From the NCBI RefSeq assembly GCF_022179385.1, contig NZ_BPQS01000017.1:1-64000 (forward strand): a DNA stretch of 64,000 bases. Direction: 5' to 3'. The notes below the pieces were generated by a model, which saw only the letters and a list, made by a program, of their open reading frames with translations, made no database searches and was not told where the DNA came from. A program made the translations under genes and the position numbers. How positions within the stretch are numbered: position 1 is the first letter of the stretch; each line of letters starts with the position of its first letter. Shown here piece after piece: positions 1 through 9,800 of the stretch. The DNA comes from Methylobacterium longum (GTDB lineage Bacteria > Pseudomonadota > Alphaproteobacteria > Rhizobiales > Beijerinckiaceae).

Positions 1-89
1 CCGTCATCCTGATCGGCCTCGTGGTCGAGAACCTGATCTTCCAGACCATCGAGCGCCGCACCCTCCAGCGCTGGGGCATGCAGGCCTGA
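1..89 (+). CDS. ABC transporter permease, C-terminal end (partial)
   Basis: Only the last 28 codons are present, reading in frame from base 3 to a TGA at 87-89. The tail VILIGLVVENLIFQTIERRT followed by LQRWGM is typical of the end of nitrate/sulfonate/taurine-type (SsuC/NrtB/TauC) inner-membrane permeases, where the last helix is followed by a short basic cytoplasmic tail. The substrate cannot be told from this fragment, and the rest of the operon lies upstream of the window. Confidence 0.7.
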   Translation, partial: VILIGLVVENLIFQTIERRTLQRWGMQA

Positions 90-631
90 ACCGCCCCACG
101 TCCGGGGCCGGATGCGGGCATCTTCCGACCCGCGCGGGGCGTGGGTTGGACGGCATCCGGCATGATCGACTGACGCCAAGTCGGCTGACGCCAAGTCGGC
201 TGATGCCGGCGGGCCGTTGCGGTGGTGCCGGCCCTCGGCCTGCGCTGCGCGTGAGGACGGGCTGGCTCCGGAGCCGGTGAGCGGGGCTGACGCCCCAGCG
301 CGACGGTCCCCGCGTCCGGGCGCGTGAGGATCCGGCGGGCCCAGGACGCGCGTTTCGGGCGCGCCTTTCGGGTGTGCGTTTCGAACGCCGTACACCGCCG
401 ATACCGTTCTTCCCCCCCACGGGGGATCGGTACCCGAGCCGCTGCGATGCCGGCCTTCCCTCCGCGGGGTCGCTCGGCGACCGGACCTGCGGCCCGGAGC
501 GCGCTCAGGCGCCCGCCCATGGGTAAATATCCTTCCGCCATTCCAGATTAGAGATCAAAATGCTGCTATGGCGGCGTGCGGCAGCCGTTTTCTTCCTATA
601 GGCTCCGGGATGAGTTCCGGAGCCCCGACAC
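90..631. other. Non-coding interval with a short tandem repeat
   Basis: This 540-bp stretch has no convincing gene on either strand; the open frames through it are arginine- and proline-rich frames of GC-rich DNA. It holds a 15-bp tandem repeat at 170-207. The last ~90 bases (from about 540) are AT-richer and probably carry the promoter of the YeiH-type gene, but no clear -35/-10 pair can be assigned. Confidence 0.5.
170..207. repeat. 15-bp tandem repeat, about 2.5 copies
   Basis: The unit CTGACGCCAAGTCGG occurs exactly at 170-184 and 185-199 and is followed by a partial copy, CTGATGCC, at 200-207. It lies in non-coding DNA after the partial permease gene. No function is evident; such short arrays often arise by slippage. 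Confidence 0.75.
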
Positions 632-1717
632 GTGAGTCGTGACGTCCCATCCCGCGCCGCGCCGGCGGCCGTCCCCGGCGGGGACGGCCGGTCGAGTCCC
701 GGCGCCTCGTTGCTGCCCGGGATCGGGCTCTGCGCAATCATCACCGCCCTGGCCATGGCCGCGCAGGCCCTGGAGGAGCGCGTCGCCGGCCACCCCTACG
801 TCGAGGCCCTGGTCCTGGCGATCCTGATCGGCATCGCGGTGCGCACCGCCTGGACGCCGCATCCGCGGTTCCGGACCGGCATCGCCTTCTCGGCCAAGCA
901 ATTCCTCGAGGTCGCGGTCGTCCTGCTCGGCGCCTCCCTGAGCCTCGGCGCGATCCTCGCGTCGGGCCCGGCGCTGCTCGCCGGCATCGTCGGCACCGTG
1001 GTCCTCGGCATCGCCGCCAGCATGGCGCTCTGCCGGCTGCTCGGCCTGCCGGCCCGGATGGCGATCCTGGTCGCCTGCGGCAACGCCATCTGCGGCAACT
1101 CGGCGATCGCCGCCGTGGCGCCGGTGATTGGGGCGGAGCCCAAGGACATCGCCGCCGCCATCGCGTTCACCGCGGTGCTCGGGGTGCTGATGGTGCTGGG
1201 ATTGCCGCTGTTCGTGCCGCTCGCCGGCCTGAGCGACAACCAGTACGGGGTGCTGGCCGGGCTCACCGTCTACGCGGTGCCGCAGGTGCTGGCCGCCACC
1301 GTGCCGGTCAGCCTGCTGTCGACCCAGGTCGGCACCCTGGTCAAGCTCGTGCGCGTGCTGATGCTCGGCCCCGTCGTGGTGGCGTTCTCGCTGATCGCGC
1401 CGCGCCTGCCGCGGACAGGGGGCGCGGCCTCCGCGCCGGCCCGGCCGGGCCTGACCAAGCTGGTGCCCTGGTTCATCCTCGGCTTCCTGGCCCTGGCCAC
1501 CCTGCGCTCGCTGGGGCTCGTCCCCGATCCCGCGGTGAAGCCGCTCACGCAGCTGGCGGGCGTGCTCACGGTCCTGTCCATGGCCGCCCTGGGCCTGGGT
1601 GTCGACGTGCGCGTCCTCGCCCGGGTCGGCGGCCGGGTCACCCTCGCGGTCACCGCCTCGCTCGCCGTCCTCGTCGCCCTCAGCCTGGTGCTGATCCGCG
1701 CCCTCGGAATCGGGTGA
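632..1717 (+). CDS. YeiH/UPF0324-family putative sulfate exporter
   Basis: A 361-residue polytopic inner-membrane protein with about ten hydrophobic segments, the usual size for the family. The central motif CGNAICGNSAIAAVAPVIGA (around residues 150-170) is the family signature. The first ~30 residues are proline/alanine-rich and may not all be translated; an ATG at 755 (within LAMAAQ) would cut into the first helix, so the GTG at 632 is kept. The family is annotated as putative sulfate or sulfur-oxyanion exporters, but the substrate of most members is unproven. It stands alone between non-coding intervals. Confidence 0.85.
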   Translation: MSRDVPSRAAPAAVPGGDGRSSPGASLLPGIGLCAIITALAMAAQALEERVAGHPYVEALVLAILIGIAVRTAWTPHPRFRTGIAFSAKQFLEVAVVLLGASLSLGAILASGPALLAGIVGTVVLGIAASMALCRLLGLPARMAILVACGNAICGNSAIAAVAPVIGAEPKDIAAAIAFTAVLGVLMVLGLPLFVPLAGLSDNQYGVLAGLTVYAVPQVLAATVPVSLLSTQVGTLVKLVRVLMLGPVVVAFSLIAPRLPRTGGAASAPARPGLTKLVPWFILGFLALATLRSLGLVPDPAVKPLTQLAGVLTVLSMAALGLGVDVRVLARVGGRVTLAVTASLAVLVALSLVLIRALGIG

Positions 1718-1977
1718 CGCCGCGATGCGGGCAGCGGCTGACGACCCCGCGGTGCGGTAGGTATTCCCGGTTCGATCCGCGACCTGTGGCTGTAAAGGCT
1801 TCTCGATCGATGATCATCGGCAGGTGAGCGAGCTTTTTCTCGCGCGGGCTTCGATCTTCCTGCATCACGATGCGCCGTCCGTGCCCCGCGGGCTGTCGCG
1901 GGCACCTTGACACTGCGGTGGTTTTTGCTTTTGGAACCCCCGGCGTCATCCTCGGAAGCTTTGAGTGGACTCGCGTA

Positions 1978-2427
1978 GTGCCTGAAAAATATCCCGAGAG
2001 CTCGATCAAGCTCGTGACACTGACCGGCGAGATCGTCGCGGCCTACGTGGCGAACAACTCCGTCCCCCCGACGGCCCTGCCGGAGCTGATGACGGGCGTG
2101 CACGCGGCGCTGGCGACCCTCGCTGGGGCGCCCCCCGCCGAGGCCGCGCCAACCGTCGAGCCGGCGACCGCGGCGCAGATCCGCAAGTCGGTTCAGCAGG
2201 ACGGCATCGTCAGCTTCATCGACGGCCGGTCCTACAAGACCCTGAAGCGTCATCTCACCGCCCACGGCCTGACGCCGGAGCGGTACCGCGAGCGCTACGG
2301 CCTGCCGGACGATTACCCGATGACCGCCCCCGGCTACGCGGCGCAACGCTCGGCGCTCGCGAAGGCGATCGGTCTCGGTGTCCCGGGCGGACGGGCCGAT
2401 CAGCGCCGCACCGGCACCGGCGGCTAA
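1978..2427 (+). CDS. MucR/Ros-family transcriptional regulator, cysteine-less variant
   Basis: The 149-residue protein begins MPEKYPESSIKLVTLTGEIV and shows the MucR layout: an N-terminal oligomerisation segment (TGEIVAAYVANNSV) and a C-terminal DNA-binding region with KTLKRHLTAHGLTPERYRERYGL. The frame is open back to 1870, but homology starts at the GTG at 1978, which gives the usual family length. A TTGACA hexamer at 1907-1912 also fits a promoter lying inside the longer frame. The zinc-ligand cysteines normally found just before LKRHL are absent (the region reads IVSFIDGRSYKT). Cysteine-less Ros/MucR homologues are known in Mesorhizobium. MucR proteins act as global, AT-binding, H-NS-like regulators. 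Confidence 0.85.
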   Translation: MPEKYPESSIKLVTLTGEIVAAYVANNSVPPTALPELMTGVHAALATLAGAPPAEAAPTVEPATAAQIRKSVQQDGIVSFIDGRSYKTLKRHLTAHGLTPERYRERYGLPDDYPMTAPGYAAQRSALAKAIGLGVPGGRADQRRTGTGG

Positions 2428-2765
2428 CCGGCGCCGCGTCGCTCGCCACGGAACGGCAGCACCTGCCCGGGCGCGGATCGGGCAAACCCGGTGAGGTCGG
2501 GGCGGACGGGCCGGCCGAACGTGTCGGACCAGCACAGCTTGATGACATGCCCCCGCGCCGTCTCCGATGCGGCGTCGGCGTTCGACTTCGGCAGCTTCTG
2601 GTTGCCGGCACCGATCCAGCGCACGATCCGGTGCTCGCGTCCGCGGCGGAGCACCGGGGGCGTCGCCGGTTCGGATCGGCCGCGGACCGTCCGAAGATCG
2701 TCTGGCTTGTCTGAGATCGGCACGCTGAACGAATCCCGTCGGCTTTCGAGGCTCGAGCGGGACAC
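2424..2765 (-). CDS. Small hypothetical protein (doubtful)
   Basis: A 113-residue GTG-started frame converges on the MucR-like gene; its TAG overlaps that gene's stop by a few bases. The C-terminal half (RIVRWIGAGNQKLPKS, then GHVIKLCWSDTFGRPVRPDL) has a mixed, protein-like composition, whereas the N-terminal part is arginine/serine-rich and may not be translated. I do not recognise a family. It could be a chance frame, and no strong ribosome-binding site is visible. Confidence 0.3.
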   Translation of the reverse strand: MSRSSLESRRDSFSVPISDKPDDLRTVRGRSEPATPPVLRRGREHRIVRWIGAGNQKLPKSNADAASETARGHVIKLCWSDTFGRPVRPDLTGFARSAPGQVLPFRGERRGAG

Positions 2766-2910
2766 GGATAGCGGGTTCGGCCGTGACTCCGCCGGGGTGC
2801 TTGACCCTCGAGACCGGCGGTATCCTACCGGGTTGCGCGCAACCGGATAGGGCGGCAGCGTCCAAAAAACTTGTCTCTGCGTCCCAAACGGGAGGACGCG
2901 GCGCGCGGGC

Positions 2911-4515
<1,605 letters not shown>

Positions 4516-4519
4516 CGTG

Positions 4520-5941
4520 TCAGGCCCTCGCGGTGCGGCGGCGGAGGATCTCGGGTCCGGCCTCGGCCAGATCCCAGAACAGGCCGGCCATGATCGCCAG
4601 GCCCTCGCGGGTACCGGAGGCCAGCATGTGCTCGTCGGGCCCGTGCTGGCGGCAGGCCGGGTAGGAATGCGGCACCCAGAGGGTCGGAAGGCCGAGGATC
4701 TCCGAGAAGGCGTCGTTCGGCAGCGAGCCGCCGAGATTGGGCAGCAGCGCCGGCTTCTTGCCGCTGCTCGCCTCGATCGATCCTAGCGCCCACTCCACCC
4801 AGGGATCCTCCACCGGCAGACGCGTCGCCTGAAACACCTCCGCGGCGCGGGCCGGCCGGACGTCGATCATCGGGAAGCCGTGCGCGTCGAGATGGGCACG
4901 GACGTTCGCGATCAGGTTCTGCCAGTCGGTGCCGACCACGAAGCGCAGCTGCAGGGTCGCCTTGGCGTGGGGCGGCACGGCGTTGAGCGGGCCGTCCGGA
5001 TCGCCGGTCTTGAAGGCCAGCACCTCCAGCGTGTTCCAGGCGAAGACCCGCTCGGCGGGGCTCAGGCCCGGCTCGCCCCAGTCGGAATCGATCGTGGGAG
5101 CTGTCGGGTCCTCGCCGACGCGGATGTCGGCCAGCGCCGCGCGCACACCCTCGGGGATCGGAGGCGGCCGCAGGGCCTCGACCAGGATGCTGCCGCGCGC
5201 GTCGACCATCGAGGCGATGGCCGAGGCCAGCACCGTGCCGGGGTTGCGCAGCAGGCCGCCCCAGTTGCCGGAATGGTGCGGGCCCTCGCGCAGGTTGAGG
5301 CTCAGCTCGAAATTGTAGGCGCCGCGGGAGCCCAGGAAGAGGGTCGGGCGCTCGCCGTTGAGGCGTGGCCCGTCCGAGGCGATCAGCACGTCGGAGCGCA
5401 AGGCCTCGGCCTGCTCGCGGCAGAACGGCCGCAGGCCCGGGGAGCCCGATTCCTCGCCCATCTCGATCAGCAGCTTCACGTTGAAGCCGAGATGGCCTTC
5501 GCGCACGGCGATCACCTGCTCCAGGGCGGCGAGGTTGAGGACGTGCTGGCCCTTGTTGTCGGCGGTGCCGCGCCCGTACCAGCGGTCGCCCTCGACCACG
5601 ATCTCCCAGGGGCCGAGGCCCTCGCGCCACTGCTCGGGATAGCCCCGCACCGTGTCGCCGTGGCCGTAGATCAGGACGGTCGGCAGGTCCGCGCCCTCGT
5701 GACGCTCGGCGATCAGGAACGGGCCGTGCACCCCGTCCGGGTTCGGGAAGATCTTCGGGGTCTCGAAGCCGAGCCGGGCGACGAGCGGCGCGACGAAGGC
5801 GTCGAGATAGGCGCGGAGCGCCGCCTCCTGGCCGGGGGCCTGGCTCTCGGTGGGCATCGCCACCGCCTCCCGCAGGAGGGCGAGGAACGCGCCCGAATCG
5901 AAGGCGTCCGTGGCGCGCGCGATGGCGGCGTCTCGCGTCAT
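4520..5941 (-). CDS. M20-family metallopeptidase
   Basis: 473 residues with the M20/ArgE/DapE/CPG2 metal-site motifs in order: YGHGDTV (H94, D96), RGTADNKGQ (D128), MGEESGSPG (catalytic Glu pair 163-164), a distal Asp in LIASDGPR and a late His in CRQHGPDEH. A dimerisation domain lies between about residues 200 and 320. It is a two-zinc cytoplasmic amidohydrolase of the dipeptidase/acyl-amino-acid hydrolase type. Sitting between permease and ATPase genes of a peptide importer, it most likely cleaves the imported peptide or acylated amino acid. An alternative in-frame ATG at 5962 would add MFHGKHT, but those codons are made by a parS-like palindrome, so the ATG at 5941 is preferred. Confidence 0.9.
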   Translation of the reverse strand: MTRDAAIARATDAFDSGAFLALLREAVAMPTESQAPGQEAALRAYLDAFVAPLVARLGFETPKIFPNPDGVHGPFLIAERHEGADLPTVLIYGHGDTVRGYPEQWREGLGPWEIVVEGDRWYGRGTADNKGQHVLNLAALEQVIAVREGHLGFNVKLLIEMGEESGSPGLRPFCREQAEALRSDVLIASDGPRLNGERPTLFLGSRGAYNFELSLNLREGPHHSGNWGGLLRNPGTVLASAIASMVDARGSILVEALRPPPIPEGVRAALADIRVGEDPTAPTIDSDWGEPGLSPAERVFAWNTLEVLAFKTGDPDGPLNAVPPHAKATLQLRFVVGTDWQNLIANVRAHLDAHGFPMIDVRPARAAEVFQATRLPVEDPWVEWALGSIEASSGKKPALLPNLGGSLPNDAFSEILGLPTLWVPHSYPACRQHGPDEHMLASGTREGLAIMAGLFWDLAEAGPEILRRRTARA

Positions 5942-5945
5942 GGTG

Positions 5946-5961
5946 TGTTTCCCGTGAAACA
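5946..5961. promoter_or_regulatory. parS-like ParB-binding site
   Basis: The 16-mer TGTTTCCCGTGAAACA matches the near-universal chromosomal parS palindrome TGTTTCACGTGAAACA at 15 of 16 positions. It lies immediately upstream of the preferred start of the M20 peptidase gene. An ATG-TTC-CAC reading such as MFH.KH is a familiar by-product of parS sites in alphaproteobacterial genes. Function depends on a ParB protein encoded elsewhere. Confidence 0.6.
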
Positions 5962-5991
5962 TTTCGTTAACGTCCCGGCCTGGCGGAGCCG

Positions 5992-6928
5992 TCAGTTGCG
6001 CGCCTCGGGCGCCGTGATGTCGCGCAGGCCGTCCCCCAGGAGGTTGATCGCCAGCACGAGGAGGAGGAGCGCCACGCCCGGAATGGTGATTACCCAGGGC
6101 TGGAAGAACATGTACTGCTTGCCCTCGGCGATCATCAGGCCCCAGGAGGGCAGGGGCGGCTGGACGCCGAGGCCGAGGAACGACAGGGCGGCCTCCAGCA
6201 GGATCGCGTGGGCCATCTCCAGGGTCGCTACGACGATCAGCGCGTTCATGATGTTGGGCAGGATCTCCTGGCGGATGATCCGCAGGTCCGTGAGCCCCGC
6301 GGCTCGGGCGGCCGACACGAAATCCTGGTTGCGGATCTGCTGGGTCGCGGCCCGGGTCACCACGGCGAAGCGGTCCCAGAGCAGGAAGCCCAGCACCAGC
6401 ACCACCACCTTCAGTGAGCCGCCGACCAGCGCTGCCATGGCGAGCGCCACCAGCACCACCGGCATGGCGAGCCGGGTGGTCACGATGTAGCTTACCACCG
6501 AATCGACCCAGCCGCCGAAATAGCCGGCGCAGAGCCCCAGCACCGTGCCGATGAGCCCGGAGATCAGCGCCGCCGAGATCCCGATCAGGAGGGAGATCTG
6601 GCCGCCATAGAGCAGGCGGCTGAGATAATCGCGGCCGAGCTTGTCGGTGCCGAGCACATGGTCCCAGGTGCCCTTGGCCTGCCAGATCGGCGGGATCAGA
6701 CGGCGGGACACGTCCTGCGCGTAGGGGTCGTGCGGGGCGATGAGCGGGGCGGCGAGTGCGGCCAGCACGATCAGCCCGAGGGATCCCGGCCCCGATCAGG
6801 AAGCCGGTGTGGCGCAGGCCCCGCCGCAGGATCAGGCGGGTGGGGGAGGGGACCGGCGCCAGCGCGATCGGCACGTCCGGGGGCAGGGCCGGGGCGGCGA
6901 GGGCCGCCGTGTCGGGGGGGAGGCTCAT
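5992..6928 (-). pseudogene. Peptide ABC transporter permease (DppC type), frameshifted
   Basis: The inner-membrane permease is complete except for one frameshift. The N-terminus (MSLPPDTAALAAPALPPDVP to TGFLIGAG) reads in one frame and the rest (LAALAAPLIAPHDPYAQDV to the end, 258 residues) in another. Restoring a smooth DppC N-terminus requires removing one base from the GGG run at 6780-6782. The intact part has the DppC features: an APHDP segment after helix 1, the LGTDKLGRDYLSRLLYG motif, and the permease motif [19 protein letters not shown] near the end. If the shift is real, the importer lacks a working second permease unless translation restarts inside the gene. A sequencing error at the homopolymer is equally possible. 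Confidence 0.85.
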
Positions 6929-6942
6929 GGCGGGCTCCATCC

Positions 6943-7860
6943 TCAGGCCTGGCGCAGGCGCGGATCGAGGAAGGCGTTCAGGAGGTCGGCCGCAAGTGTC
7001 AGGCCGATGTAGATCATGGCCAGAACCAGCACGATCGCCTGGACGACGGGGAAGTCATTGCGGGCGATGGATTCCCAGGCGAGTTGCCCGAGGCCCTGGA
7101 GCGAGAACACCGCCTCGATCACGATCGAGCCGCCGAGCATGAAGCCGAACTGCACCGCCGAGAGGGCGATCACCGGGATCACGGCGTTGCGCAGGGCGTG
7201 CCGCACCAGGATCTTCCGGGGCGGCAGGCCCTTGGCGCGGGCGGTGCGGACGTAGTCGGAGGCCAGCACCTCCAGCATGCCGTTGCGGGTGAGGCGCATC
7301 ACCGCCGGCATCGCGTAGTAGCCGAGGGCGACCGCCGGCAGGACGAAGTTCTTCCACGTGGCGTTGCCCGAGACCGGCAGCCAGCGGAGGTTGACGGAGA
7401 AGATCAGGATCAGCGTCAGGCCGAACCAGAAGCTCGGCATCGCCTGGCCGAGCACCGAGACGGCGAGCGCCGTCCGGTCGATCCACGTGTCCCGCTTCAC
7501 GGCGGCGACGACGCCGAGCGGGATCGCTACGAACAGGGCCACGGCGAGCGCGATGATGCCGAGATACAGGGTGATCGGCAGGCGGGCGGCGAGCAGGTCG
7601 ATCACGCTCTCGCGGAAATAGAAGGAGTTGCCGAAATCGAGGTGCAGGGCCCGCCAGCCCCAGGTGAGGAACTGGGTCAGCAGCGGCTGGTCCAGCCCGT
7701 AATCCTGGCGGATCTGGGCGATCTGCGGCCCGGTGGCCTCGGGGCCGGCGATCGCGGTCGCGAGGTCGCCCGAGAGGTGGAGGAGCAGGAAGCTCGCCAC
7801 TGAGACCGTGAGGGCCACCGCCAGGGCGACCAGCACGCGCCGGAACGTGAAGGCCAGCAT
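6943..7860 (-). CDS. Peptide ABC transporter permease (DppB type)
   Basis: A 305-residue inner-membrane permease with six predicted helices. It shows the DppB N-terminus (LAFTFRRVLVALAVALTVS), the GLDQPLLTQFLTW periplasmic segment and the EAA-loop region VRTARAKGLPPRKILVRHALRNA near residues 200-225. It is the usual length for the family. It follows the substrate-binding gene after a ~225-bp spacer with strong hairpins and precedes the DppC-type gene by about 15 bp, forming part of the five-gene operon. It pairs with the DppC-type subunit to form the membrane channel. Confidence 0.92.
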   Translation of the reverse strand: MLAFTFRRVLVALAVALTVSVASFLLLHLSGDLATAIAGPEATGPQIAQIRQDYGLDQPLLTQFLTWGWRALHLDFGNSFYFRESVIDLLAARLPITLYLGIIALAVALFVAIPLGVVAAVKRDTWIDRTALAVSVLGQAMPSFWFGLTLILIFSVNLRWLPVSGNATWKNFVLPAVALGYYAMPAVMRLTRNGMLEVLASDYVRTARAKGLPPRKILVRHALRNAVIPVIALSAVQFGFMLGGSIVIEAVFSLQGLGQLAWESIARNDFPVVQAIVLVLAMIYIGLTLAADLLNAFLDPRLRQA

Positions 7861-7927
7861 GGGTTCAGGCTCCTTCCTGGCGATGCAGATCGCGCCGGAT
7901 CAGGACGAAGCGTCCTCTCCTCCCCCG

Positions 7928-8030
7928 GCGATCCCGGGCTTGCCCGGGATCGCTCAAGCTTGTGGGGAGGAGCCGGAGGTGGGGGTGGCGCAGAATCGAG
8001 CGGTGCGGTGCCGTCTGCGCCACCCCCACC
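7928..8030. repeat. REP-like intergenic double hairpin
   Basis: Two perfect inverted repeats stand side by side between the substrate-binding and DppB-type genes. The first is an 11-bp stem (7928-7938 with 7943-7953, 4-nt loop). The second is a 17-bp stem (7978-7994 with 8014-8030, 19-nt loop; arm GGTGGGGGTGGCGCAGA). The flanks (CTCCTCCCCC and CAAGGGGGAGGGG) are also complementary in part. This is the pattern of a REP/BIME-type dispersed element. Within an operon it could stabilise the upstream mRNA and lower expression of the permease genes relative to the binding protein. Confidence 0.7.
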
Positions 8031-8085
8031 CCTGACCCCGCCCCGCAAGGGGGAGGGGAAAGGCGTCGCGCCTTCGCGGCCATCC

Positions 8086-9630
8086 TCACTTCCACGACGC
8101 CGCGTAGAAGCGCGGCACCTCGTCGGGCTGGGCCGTGAAGGTCAGGTCCGACGTGAAGGCGTAGTTGGTCGAGTAGGAGAACATCGGCAGGGCGTAGGCC
8201 TCCGCGGCGATCCGCTGGAGCGCCTTGGCGTAGGCGGCCTTGCGGGTCTCCGGATCGGTGGAGCCGTCGCCCTCCTGAAGGTCGGCAATGACCTTCGGAT
8301 CCTTGGTCAGGTCCTCCTCGCCGCCGCGGAAATACACCCCGTCGAAGGCCGAGACGTCCAGGACCGAGAACGAGCCCCAGGTCTGGTAGCCGATCGAGGT
8401 CTTGCCGGCCCGCAGGGAATCTCGGAACGCCGCGTAGCGCAGGTAGTTAAGCCGCGCCTTGATGCCGACGGCGCCGAGATAGCCGATCACCGCCTCGGCG
8501 TAGTCCCGCTCGCGATAGGCGCCGAGATCGATCTCGAAGCCGTTCGGGTAGCCGGCGTCCTTGAGCAGCGCCTTGGCCTTGGCCGGATCGTAGGGGTAGC
8601 GCGTCACCCCCTGGTCGGTGCAGCCGAACTGGTCGACGAAGCACAGCGCGTTCATCACCCGCGAGGCGCCGCGCACGAGGTTGTCGACCATCGCCTTGCG
8701 GTCGATGGCGTAGGAGATCGCCTGCCGGACGCGCACGTCCTTGAGGGGCGAGTTCTCCTTGGCGCGACCCAGCGTGTCGAATTGCAGGAAGCCAACCCGC
8801 ATCGTCTCGGAGTTGAGCACCGTGATGTTCGGCGCGGCGCGCAGCTGCTCGGCCTGGTCGCTCGGCACCCGCCAGATCCAGTCGACGCCGCCGGTCATCA
8901 GCTCGGCCATCCGGCTCTCGCCGTCCGGGATGACGCGGAACTGCAGCTTGCCGATCTTCGGTTTCCCGAGGGGGCTCTCCGCCCAGTACCTGTCGAACCG
9001 CTCCATGCTGACGCCGCGGCCGCTGTCGACCTTGGTGATCCGGTAGGGGCCGCTGCCGACCGGCGCCTTGGCGAAGCCGTCGAGCCCCACCTTCTTGAAG
9101 TAGGCCGCCGGGAAGATCGGCGTCGGGCCGGCGAGATATTCGAGCGCCGCCGGGAACGGCGCCTTGAGGTGGATGCGCACGCTGTGCGGGCCGGTGACCT
9201 CCACCGACTTCATCCAGTCGACGTTCTGGCGGGTGACCGTGCGCGCCTCGGGCGTCAGCACGTAGTTGAACGTGAAGGCCACGTCCTCGGGCCCCAGCGG
9301 GTCGCCGTTGTGGAAGACCACGCCCTCGCGGATCGTGAGATCCAGCGTCGTGTCGTCCGTCCAGGTCCAGGCGGTCGCCAGAAATGGCTTGTAGGTGCAG
9401 TCCTTGGGATCCCGGTACAGCAGCGTGTCCCAGCAGTTCCGGGCGAGGATCACGCCCTCGCGGGCGCTGTTGTGGTACGGGCTGACGTTCTCGGGCTCGC
9501 TGTCCGACGCGTAGACCAGCGTGTCGTCGGCCTTGCCGGCGAGCGCCGGATGCGCGGCGATCAGGGTCGCGAGCGAGGTGGCCAAGGTGGCGGCCAAGGT
9601 GGCGGCCCGGGTGAGAGTCCGTAGCGGCAT
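8086..9630 (-). CDS. Peptide ABC transporter substrate-binding protein (DppA/OppA type)
   Basis: 514 residues from the ATG at 9630, chosen because a Sec-type signal peptide starts there (MPLRTLTRAATLAATLATS, cleavage near AHPALAG); the frame continues upstream but without homology. The mature protein has SBP family 5 features: YASDSEPENVSPYHNS at the start, a DTLLYRD segment, FHNGDPLGPEDVAFTFNYVL, the FPAAYFKK segment, the PVGSGPYRI motif and a C-terminal FSYSTNYAFT region. It should bind a peptide in the periplasm and deliver it to the downstream permeases. It is the first gene of the operon and is divergent from the LysR gene. Confidence 0.92.
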   Translation of the reverse strand: MPLRTLTRAATLAATLATSLATLIAAHPALAGKADDTLVYASDSEPENVSPYHNSAREGVILARNCWDTLLYRDPKDCTYKPFLATAWTWTDDTTLDLTIREGVVFHNGDPLGPEDVAFTFNYVLTPEARTVTRQNVDWMKSVEVTGPHSVRIHLKAPFPAALEYLAGPTPIFPAAYFKKVGLDGFAKAPVGSGPYRITKVDSGRGVSMERFDRYWAESPLGKPKIGKLQFRVIPDGESRMAELMTGGVDWIWRVPSDQAEQLRAAPNITVLNSETMRVGFLQFDTLGRAKENSPLKDVRVRQAISYAIDRKAMVDNLVRGASRVMNALCFVDQFGCTDQGVTRYPYDPAKAKALLKDAGYPNGFEIDLGAYRERDYAEAVIGYLGAVGIKARLNYLRYAAFRDSLRAGKTSIGYQTWGSFSVLDVSAFDGVYFRGGEEDLTKDPKVIADLQEGDGSTDPETRKAAYAKALQRIAAEAYALPMFSYSTNYAFTSDLTFTAQPDEVPRFYAASWK

Positions 9631-9704
9631 GGAGGCTCCGACGGCGCGGCGGACAGGCCCGGCGGATGGTTCCGCGGCTGCCGCCTTTTTCACCCTGCCA
9701 TGGT

Positions 9705-9726
9705 GTTGTGCATCTGGGATCGCAAC
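9705..9726. promoter_or_regulatory. Candidate LysR-type operator between dppA-like gene and LysR gene
   Basis: An imperfect palindrome, GTTGTG-N10-CGCAAC, lies in the 170-bp divergent region. LysR-type regulators commonly bind interrupted palindromes in such positions and control both their own gene and the divergent operon. The assignment rests on position and symmetry only. Confidence 0.4.
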
Positions 9727-9800
9727 AAGTAGAATTTGGCGAGTGCTGCCTTGCCGTTTCGGCAACGGATGCGGCGAAATAGCTGCTTAGGGGCAGGATA

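Noticed and set aside
1870..1977. Upstream extension of the MucR-like protein
   Set aside because: The 36 extra residues have no MucR similarity and a TTGACA hexamer lies inside them; the GTG at 1978 gives the family length.
4520..6940. A single 806-residue frame joining the DppC N-terminus to the M20 peptidase
   Set aside because: The middle ~300 residues are the wrong-frame reading of the permease gene; the fusion arises from the frameshift, not from a real two-domain protein.
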